The notes under the pieces are model-generated. The model did not search any database, was not told where the DNA came from, and saw nothing but the letters and a program-made list of their open reading frames with translations. Made by a program: the position numbers and the translations under genes. 64,000 bases of DNA. It comes from Bartonella sp. ML70XJBT.G (GTDB taxonomy: Bacteria > Pseudomonadota > Alphaproteobacteria > Rhizobiales > Rhizobiaceae). The stretch covers positions 123,060-187,059 of the forward strand of contig NZ_JAQITA010000002.1 of assembly GCF_028618575.1 (NCBI RefSeq), read 5' to 3'. Shown one piece after another: positions 58,455-64,000 of this stretch (within the stretch, counting starts at the first letter, position 1; each line of letters begins with the position of its first letter).

Positions 58455-58488
58455 ATAACCACACTGAATTTTCAAAGAGTGTGGTTAT
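58455..58488 (-). promoter_or_regulatory. Intercistronic hairpin between gltI and gltJ
   Basis: Perfect 11-bp stem ATAACCACACT (58455-58465)/AGTGTGGTTAT (58478-58488) with a 12-base loop, in the 140-base gap between the two genes. On the minus strand it follows the gltI stop and is succeeded by a short T-rich stretch. Such hairpins in binding-protein operons act as partial terminators or mRNA 3'-end protectors, giving more binding protein than permease. Effect inferred. Confidence 0.75.
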
Positions 58489-58502
58489 TGTTTTTAAAAA
58501 TT

Positions 58503-59408
58503 CTATAAACTGTTTTCTGTATAACTTTCCCGAGGCTTATTGTTTGGATGTTCCCAAGCATATTTTGTTGCTTTAGATAAGGGAAGGTTGACAATAGTAT
58601 TTGCGGGCGGTGTTGGTTTCATAAACCATTTATCATAAAGTTTTTCAAGTGATTCGTCTTTGATTTGGCGTACAATACTGTCGTTGATTGCTTGTTCAAA
58701 GTTTTTGTCATTTAATCGCAGCATACAAGCGATAGGTTCGACGGATAGTACTGGATCAAGGATCACATAATCAGATGGATTTTTTGATTTGGCAATATGA
58801 CCAGCAAGAATTGAAGCATCCATAACAAAGGCATCTGCACGACCAGATTCTAATAATAAGAAGCTGTCTCCATGGTCTTTACCGTTCACAACATTAAAGT
58901 GAATGTTTTGGGCACGTTTATTTTTACGGATAAGTTGAACAGATGTTGTACCGGTGGTTGTTGCAACCGTTTTCCCATTTAAATCGGCAAGAGATTTAAT
59001 ATGAGAGTTTTTCTTTACGGCGATTCGAACTTCTTCAACGTAAGTGGTATAAGCAAATGCAGCTTCTTTACTCCGAGAAACATCATTTGTTGTAGAGCCA
59101 CATTCAAAATCATAGGTACTATTTTTCAGGAGAGGAATTCTATTTTGTGATGTGATAGGGAGATAATGAATTTTGATTGGTTTACCAATTTTTTTTGAAA
59201 TATCGTCAATAATATGCTCTGCCATTTCTGTGTGGAAACCTACATATTTATCATTACCAAGGGCATAGGCTAAACCTGATGATTCTCGGACACCTAGGGT
59301 GATTTCTCCTGTCTTTTTTATTTTCTCAAGAGTATCATTTTCAGCATGTGCAACACTTGTTAGTCCAAGGGCAGTTGCGGCAATAAGTATTAACAATGAT
59401 TTTTTCAT
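58503..59408 (-). CDS. gltI: Glutamate/aspartate ABC transporter, periplasmic binding protein
   Basis: About 301 residues. Signal peptide KKSLLILIAATALGLTSVAH is followed by a family-3 extracellular solute-binding domain: LEKIKKTGEITLGVRESSGL, ALGNDKYVGFHTEMAEHIID, the hinge pieces YDFECGSTTNDVSR and NGKTVATTTGTTSVQLIRKN, and the distal EPIACMLRLNDKNFEQAIND. The ATG at 59408 follows GGAGGA directly and starts the signal peptide, so the ATG four codons upstream (which overlaps this ribosome site) is rejected. First gene of the gltIJKL operon. Confidence 0.93.
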   Translation of the reverse strand: MKKSLLILIAATALGLTSVAHAENDTLEKIKKTGEITLGVRESSGLAYALGNDKYVGFHTEMAEHIIDDISKKIGKPIKIHYLPITSQNRIPLLKNSTYDFECGSTTNDVSRSKEAAFAYTTYVEEVRIAVKKNSHIKSLADLNGKTVATTTGTTSVQLIRKNKRAQNIHFNVVNGKDHGDSFLLLESGRADAFVMDASILAGHIAKSKNPSDYVILDPVLSVEPIACMLRLNDKNFEQAINDSIVRQIKDESLEKLYDKWFMKPTPPANTIVNLPLSKATKYAWEHPNNKPRESYTENSL

Positions 59409-59537
59409 TATGTCCTCCATTCATGTATGATTTCTTGTTATCGTTTTATTATTTAAATGTCTTTTCACACATCGTGTAGCACATTTATATTCTAGGTGGG
59501 ATATTTTTTTACTTTAAATAAAATCAGGTATTTTACT

Positions 59538-60323
59538 TTATTCGTCGAAATTAAAATGAGCCCAAACAGGAATATGATCTGATGTTTTTTGATATCCTCT
59601 TACTTCTGTTTGGCTATAGGCGCAAATAAGTTGATCGACAGCTTCTGGTGATAAGAGAAAGTGATCAATACGAATCCCGTTATTTTTACGCCATGCACCA
59701 GCTTGAAAATCCCAGAAGCTGAATGAAGGGGTCTCTGTGACATTACGAATAGCGTCGTAAAAACCTAAATGAATAATGCGCTGAAATGCCTGTCTTGTTT
59801 GGGGAAGAAATAAGGCATCATGATTCCACTCGTGAGGATTTTTTGCATCCGAGGGGGTGGGAATAACATTATAATCACCAGCTAAGATAAGAGGTTCCTC
59901 ATAGGCAAGCAATGATCTTGCATGGGTATATAATCTTTCCATCCATTCCATTTTATAAGGATATTTGTCACTGTTGATAGGATTTCCATTTGGTAGATAG
60001 AGGGATGCAACACGAATGACGCCTTTATTGGTTGAATAAACGGCTTCAATGTAGCGTGTTTGTTCATCATTATCATTGCCTGGTAAGCGCCGGATAACTT
60101 CATCAGGAGTTTTTTTAGAAAGAATCGCCACGCCATTAAAACTTTTTTGTCCGTGTGTTTCTATGTGATAGCCTAATCCTTCAATTGCATTACGTGGAAA
60201 GGTCTCATCAGTACTTTTCGTTTCTTGTAGACAGACTATATCGGGCTGATTTTGCTGTAACCATCGATATAATGTTTCATGTCGTGCTTTTATTCCAGCA
60301 ATGTTCCACGTTACTATTTTCAT
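59538..60323 (-). CDS. xthA: Exodeoxyribonuclease III (AP endonuclease family)
   Basis: A 261-residue Mg-dependent exonuclease III/AP endonuclease. It cleaves at abasic sites and removes 3' blocks in base-excision repair. Seen: KIVTWNIAGIKARHETLYRW, PDIVCLQETKST (metal Glu), VASLYLPNGNP, LILAGDYNVIPTPSDAKNP (active Asp/Asn), FWDFQAGAWRKNNGIRIDHF and the closing TSDHIPVWAHF (His general base). I start at the ATG at 60323, preceded by a GGGAACC site; the TTG at 60338 is an unlikely alternative. Stands alone beside the glt operon on the same strand. Confidence 0.95.
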   Translation of the reverse strand: MKIVTWNIAGIKARHETLYRWLQQNQPDIVCLQETKSTDETFPRNAIEGLGYHIETHGQKSFNGVAILSKKTPDEVIRRLPGNDNDEQTRYIEAVYSTNKGVIRVASLYLPNGNPINSDKYPYKMEWMERLYTHARSLLAYEEPLILAGDYNVIPTPSDAKNPHEWNHDALFLPQTRQAFQRIIHLGFYDAIRNVTETPSFSFWDFQAGAWRKNNGIRIDHFLLSPEAVDQLICAYSQTEVRGYQKTSDHIPVWAHFNFDE

Positions 60324-60551
60324 GGTTCCCATCTTCAATATTTGTGCAAGTTTAATTACTACTTTTCAATGTTCATAAATATATTCAACAATATATTGCG
60401 ATATTGCGTTAAGTTGTAAAATGTGTCGCATTTTTTGTATGAGGAGATATTACTATGGGGATTTCATTTATCAAGAACTCCTGAAAAAGCTAAATTAAAG
60501 TGTTAAAATTTCATTTATTTTCATTTTTAAAAACTTTCTGGTGTTTAGTTC
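60324..60551. other. Divergent promoter region between xthA and the str operon
   Basis: AT-rich region holding the promoter of xthA on the minus strand, not precisely located. No gene visible. Confidence 0.4.
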
Positions 60552-60580
60552 TTGACGAATGTATGTGTTCTCGCTATTAG
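60552..60580 (+). promoter_or_regulatory. Strong sigma-70 promoter of the str operon
   Basis: TTGACG (60552-60557), exactly 17-base spacer, TATTAG (60575-60580). Predicted transcript starts near 60587, giving a leader of about 255 bases before rpsL. Confidence 0.8.
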
Positions 60581-60586
60581 AAGATA

Positions 60587-60842
60587 CAGAGCCGATGTGA
60601 GAGTGGTTTTAGAGATTTTATTTTTTATCCTAAGGATCACTCTAACAGGTTTTGAAAGATTAAAAGCAAATGCTAGTGCAAAAGGCTCATGCCTTCTCTG
60701 CTTGTGATCGGGTAAGCTGTTTATAGCAGTGCTGCCCGATTTTGTGTGTGAGTTTAGATATTTGTTCCGATGTTGTCGGAATGGAGAAAACTAGGAGAGC
60801 CCAAGAGGGCGAGACAAACGTAAATCGAAAGAGGAAGGTTGC
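60587..60842 (+). promoter_or_regulatory. Structured leader of rpsL-rpsG-fusA-tuf
   Basis: Three hairpins in series: ATCGGG(T)-AGC (60707-60717) with GCT-GCCCGAT (60731-60740) followed by four T and a GT-rich tail, resembling a terminator; TTCCGA (60765-60770)/TCGGAA (60776-60781); and GCCC (60799-60802)/GGGC (60807-60810) with loop AAGA. A leader of this kind suits ribosomal-protein autoregulation or antitermination; mechanism inferred. Confidence 0.6.
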
Positions 60843-61214
60843 ATGCCTACCGTAAACCAGTTGATTCGCAAGCCACGTGTTGTGCCGGTTAAGCGCAATA
60901 AGGTTCCTGCTCTTCAATCAAATCCGCAGAAACGTGGTGTTTGTACGCGTGTTTATACAACGACGCCGAAGAAACCAAATTCTGCGCTTCGAAAAGTTGC
61001 TAAGGTCCGTTTGACAAATGGATTTGAGGTGATTGGTTATATTCCTGGAGAGGGGCATAATCTTCAAGAGCACTCTGTTGTTATGATTCGGGGTGGTCGT
61101 GTGAAGGATTTGCCAGGGGTTCGTTATCACATTATTCGTGGTTTGCTTGATACGCAGGGTGTCAAGAATCGTAAACAGCGTCGTTCAAAATATGGCGCGA
61201 AGCGTCCAAAATAA
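60843..61214 (+). CDS. rpsL: 30S ribosomal protein S12
   Basis: A 123-residue S12. It opens [20 protein letters not shown], continues [20 protein letters not shown] around the decoding-centre loop (Lys equivalent to E. coli K42 retained in TTPKKPNS) and closes [20 protein letters not shown] near the end. The streptomycin-relevant lysines appear as in sensitive types. First gene of the str operon. Confidence 0.98.
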   Translation: MPTVNQLIRKPRVVPVKRNKVPALQSNPQKRGVCTRVYTTTPKKPNSALRKVAKVRLTNGFEVIGYIPGEGHNLQEHSVVMIRGGRVKDLPGVRYHIIRGLLDTQGVKNRKQRRSKYGAKRPK

Positions 61215-61232
61215 TATTGAGAGACAAAGCCG

Positions 61233-61703
61233 ATGTCCCGTCGTCATAGAGCAGAAAAGCGTGAAATTAATCCAGATCCTAAGTTTGGTGATTTGGTTAT
61301 TACGAAATTTATGAATGCCATTATGTTTGATGGTAAAAAATCAGTTGCTGAGCGTATTGTTTATGGTGCGCTTGACGCTGTGGAGAAGAAAGTAAAAACA
61401 GATCCTGTGGCTCTGTTTCATCAGGCGTTAGAGAATGTTGCTCCTCATATTGAGGTCCGTTCGCGACGCGTTGGTGGTGCTACTTATCAGGTTCCGATTG
61501 ATGTTCGTCCAGATCGTCGTCAGGCTCTTGCTATCCGTTGGTTAATTTCGGCGGCGCGTGGGCGTAATGAGACGACAATGATTAATCGTCTTTCTGGTGA
61601 ATTAATGGATGCAGCTAATAATCGTGGCTCTGCAGTAAAGAAACGTGAGGATGTTCATCGTATGGCTGAAGCTAATCGTGCATTCTCTCATTACCGCTGG
61701 TAG
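61233..61703 (+). CDS. rpsG: 30S ribosomal protein S7
   Basis: A 156-residue S7 starting [20 protein letters not shown], with [20 protein letters not shown] and a C-terminal [16 protein letters not shown]. It binds 16S rRNA near the 3' major domain and initiates head assembly. Lies 18 bases after rpsL. In many bacteria S7 also represses its operon. Confidence 0.98.
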   Translation: MSRRHRAEKREINPDPKFGDLVITKFMNAIMFDGKKSVAERIVYGALDAVEKKVKTDPVALFHQALENVAPHIEVRSRRVGGATYQVPIDVRPDRRQALAIRWLISAARGRNETTMINRLSGELMDAANNRGSAVKKREDVHRMAEANRAFSHYRW

Positions 61704-61729
61704 TATGTTTAAAACTTAAGGCAAATAGA

Positions 61730-63814
61730 ATGGCTCGCGAATATAAAATTGAGGACTATCGTAATTTTGGTATTATGGCGCATATTGACGCTGGTAAGAC
61801 CACTATGACTGAGCGTATTTTGTTCTATACAGGTAAGAATCATAAAATCGGAGAAACCCATGATGGTGCTTCTACGATGGATTGGATGGAGCAGGAACAA
61901 GAACGTGGTATTACGATTACATCTGCTGCGACGACGACTTTTTGGGAAGGGCGTGATGGGCGCAAGCGGCGTTTTAATATCATAGATACGCCAGGACACG
62001 TTGATTTTACGATTGAAGTTGAGCGTTCTTTGCGTGTTCTCGATGGGGCGATAGCTTTGTTGGATGCGAATGCTGGTGTGGAGCCTCAGACGGAAACTGT
62101 TTGGAGACAGGCTGAGAAGTATCGTGTGCCGCGTATGGTTTTCGTTAATAAAATGGATAAAATAGGAGCTGATTTTTACCGTAGTGTAGAAATGGTTGGT
62201 TCGCGATTGGGGGCTAAAGCGCTTGTTTTGCAGTTGCCAATTGGTGCTGAAAACGATTTTGAAGGTGTGGTCGATCTTGTTGAGATGAAAGCATTGAGAT
62301 GGGATGGTTCCATTGGTGCTTCGGCGGTGGTTGGTGAGATTCCTTCTGATTTGAAAGAGAAGGCGGAAGAGTATCGCGAAAAACTTATTGAAATGGCGGT
62401 TGAGGTTGATGAGGCGGCAACAGAGGCTTATCTTGAGGGTGTTATGCCAACTGATGAGCAGCTTGTTGCTCTTATTCGCAAAGGGACAATAGAGGTTCAG
62501 TTCCATCCTGTTCTTTGTGGTACGGCTTTTAAAAATAAAGGTGTGCAGCCGCTTTTGGATGCTGTTGTTTCTTATCTTCCTTCTCCAGTTGATATTCCGG
62601 CGATTAGGGGGGTTGATGTGAAGACGGAGGCTGAAGCAACACGTGAATCTTCAGATGATGCTCCGCTTTCTATGCTTGCTTTTAAGATTATGAATGATCC
62701 TTTTGTTGGGTCATTGACGTTTTGTCGTGTTTATTCTGGTAAAGTTCAAAAGGGTGTTTCTCTTGAAAATACTGTGAAGAGAAAGAGAGAGCGTTTGGGG
62801 CGTATGCTGCAAATGCATTCAAATTCTCGTGAGGATATTGAGGAAGCGTTTGCTGGTGATATTGTTGCTCTTGCAGGGCTTAAGGAAACGACGACAGGTG
62901 ATACGCTTTGTGATCCTCTAAAGCCCATTATTTTGGAGCGGATGGATTTTCCAGAACCTGTTATTGAAATTGCGATTGAGCCTAAAACAAAAGCGGATCA
63001 GGAAAAGATGGGGATTGCACTCAATCGTTTGGCTGCTGAGGATCCATCATTTCGTGTGAAGTCTGACGAGGAATCGGGGCAGACTATTATAGCTGGAATG
63101 GGTGAGTTGCATCTTGATATTATCGTTGATCGTATGCGGCGTGAGTTTAAGGTTGAAGCAAATATTGGGCAGCCTCAAGTCGCTTATCGTGAGTCGATTA
63201 CGAAAATGGCAGAAATCGATTATACACATAAGAAGCAATCCGGTGGTGCGGGGCAGTTTGCTCGTGTGAAAATTATTTTTGAACCTCATGATGGTGATGA
63301 TTTCGTGTTTGAGTCGAAAGTTGTTGGTGGTGCGGTTCCAAAGGAATATATTCCTGGTGTTCAGAAGGGGATTGAGAGTGTTATGGGGTCAGGTCCTCTT
63401 GCAGGGTTCCCCATGCTTGGTGTAAAAGCAACTCTCATCGATGGTGGTTATCACGATGTTGATTCTTCTGTATTGGCTTTTGAAATTGCCGCTCGTGCAG
63501 CTTTTCGTGATGGAGCAAAGAAAGCTGGTGCTCAGCTTCTCGAGCCAATCATGAAGGTGGAGGTTGTAACTCCTGAAGATTATGTGGGGGATGTCATTGG
63601 TGATCTCAATTCTCGTCGCGGACAGATTTCAGGGACCGAGGCTCGTGGTATTGCGACAGTGGTAAATGCAATGGTTCCTTTGGCAAATATGTTTGGTTAT
63701 GTGAATAGTCTTCGTTCTATGAGTCAAGGGCGTGCACAATATACAATGCAGTTTGATCATTATGAGCCTGTCCCTTCGGCTGTTGCTTTGGAGATTCAGA
63801 AGAAGTACGCGTAA
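61730..63814 (+). CDS. fusA: Translation elongation factor G
   Basis: A 694-residue GTPase that drives translocation. G1 is [17 protein letters not shown] at residues 17-33, G2 lies in [16 protein letters not shown]3 in [20 protein letters not shown] and G4 in [17 protein letters not shown]. Domain IV carries [20 protein letters not shown] and a C-terminal [20 protein letters not shown]. 26 bases after rpsG. All nucleotide-binding residues present. Confidence 0.98.
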   Translation: MAREYKIEDYRNFGIMAHIDAGKTTMTERILFYTGKNHKIGETHDGASTMDWMEQEQERGITITSAATTTFWEGRDGRKRRFNIIDTPGHVDFTIEVERSLRVLDGAIALLDANAGVEPQTETVWRQAEKYRVPRMVFVNKMDKIGADFYRSVEMVGSRLGAKALVLQLPIGAENDFEGVVDLVEMKALRWDGSIGASAVVGEIPSDLKEKAEEYREKLIEMAVEVDEAATEAYLEGVMPTDEQLVALIRKGTIEVQFHPVLCGTAFKNKGVQPLLDAVVSYLPSPVDIPAIRGVDVKTEAEATRESSDDAPLSMLAFKIMNDPFVGSLTFCRVYSGKVQKGVSLENTVKRKRERLGRMLQMHSNSREDIEEAFAGDIVALAGLKETTTGDTLCDPLKPIILERMDFPEPVIEIAIEPKTKADQEKMGIALNRLAAEDPSFRVKSDEESGQTIIAGMGELHLDIIVDRMRREFKVEANIGQPQVAYRESITKMAEIDYTHKKQSGGAGQFARVKIIFEPHDGDDFVFESKVVGGAVPKEYIPGVQKGIESVMGSGPLAGFPMLGVKATLIDGGYHDVDSSVLAFEIAARAAFRDGAKKAGAQLLEPIMKVEVVTPEDYVGDVIGDLNSRRGQISGTEARGIATVVNAMVPLANMFGYVNSLRSMSQGRAQYTMQFDHYEPVPSAVALEIQKKYA

Positions 63815-63873
63815 TTTTTTAGGTCATTAATTTTAACTTAGTCCTTGGTTTGGATGGAAAATGGAGAGCTCAA

Positions 63874-64000
63874 ATGGCAAAGAGCAAATTTGAACGCACG
63901 AAACCGCATGTTAATATAGGAACGATTGGTCACGTTGATCATGGGAAGACTTCGTTGACAGCAGCGATTACGAAATATTTTGGTGAATTTAAAGCCTATG
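63874..64000 (+). CDS. tuf: Elongation factor Tu, N-terminus, cut by window edge
   Basis: Starts at the ATG at 63874 with a GGAGAG site just upstream: [20 protein letters not shown], then [18 protein letters not shown]. The P-loop GHVDHGKT is complete. Only about 42 residues lie inside the window. It is the fourth gene of the str operon; a full-length protein of about 391 residues is expected to the right. Confidence 0.97.
   Translation, partial: MAKSKFERTKPHVNIGTIGHVDHGKTSLTAAITKYFGEFKAY

Noticed and set aside
61709..62506. 265-codon minus-strand frame opposite fusA
   Set aside because: Fully antisense to the fusA start; composition rich in Asn, Arg, His and Ser is typical of reading a highly biased gene backwards.

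Overview
The window looks like a chromosomal segment of a Bartonella species (Alphaproteobacteria, Hyphomicrobiales). This rests on: a circularly permuted two-piece tmRNA gene whose tag reads ANDNYAEARLAA; a PopZ-type polar organiser; a SspB/DUF4169/ribbon-helix-helix cluster; a fused SecD-SecF; an Omp25/hemin-binding-type outer membrane protein; AT-rich coding sequence; long eroded intergenic gaps; and several decaying pseudogenes. The genus is an inference; alphaproteobacterial origin is firm.

Layout. 1-1599: 3' truncated uvrD/pcrA helicase (-). 1717-2719: sspB-DUF4169-RHH operon (-). 2899-3206: ssrA (-). 3356-3661: DUF2853. 3739-8761: three tandem paralogous MHS-family symporters (-), each followed by its own terminator. 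8978-10278: thyA-folA. 10397-14152: hflK-hflC and a Deg/HtrA protease. 14714-17657: miaA, then ilvI behind two terminators. 18312-21697: an islet (-) of a 2-hydroxyacid dehydrogenase, an MFS transporter and a wrecked Fe(II)/2-oxoglutarate dioxygenase gene. 22740-24674: RecD-like helicase and pdxJ. 25672-28192: ilvC and cycA, convergent. 28193-30072: a 1.8 kb gene desert with a diverged direct repeat, then tRNA-Lys. 30548-32101: TerC/CBS protein. 32474-32770: integrase remnant. 32999-38779: YbhN-like protein, KefB/YbaL antiporter, SecDF and a small membrane ORF (-). 38968-41600: large MscS channel and a small secreted protein. 41601-43376: very AT-rich gap and a surface OMP. 43722-43807: tRNA-Leu. 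43953-45797: ilvA and a secreted hypothetical. 46093-47475: DEAD-box helicase with a long structured leader. 48268-48603: tRNA-Asn and tRNA-Cys. 48815-54525: Pcm-like methyltransferase, TolC-like protein, PopZ, valS. 55306-56038: Sel1-repeat (ExoR-like) pseudogene. 56133-59408: gltIJKL (-). 59538-60323: xthA (-). 60552-64000: str operon promoter and leader, rpsL, rpsG, fusA and a truncated tuf.

How the genes work together. Translation and its quality control dominate: the str operon, ValS, MiaA, three tRNAs, tmRNA and the SspB adaptor that in other bacteria hands tmRNA-tagged proteins to ClpXP. Envelope proteostasis is covered by HflKC, the Deg protease and SecDF. Nutrition relies on import (three MHS carriers, CycA, GltIJKL), while branched-chain amino acid synthesis is represented only by ilvA, ilvI and ilvC; no acetolactate synthase small subunit follows ilvI here.

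I saw no CRISPR array, intact insertion sequence, prophage or defence island, and no clearly new multi-gene system. The most informative features are the decay events (dioxygenase, ExoR-like gene, integrase) and the structured leaders before the DEAD-box helicase and rpsL.
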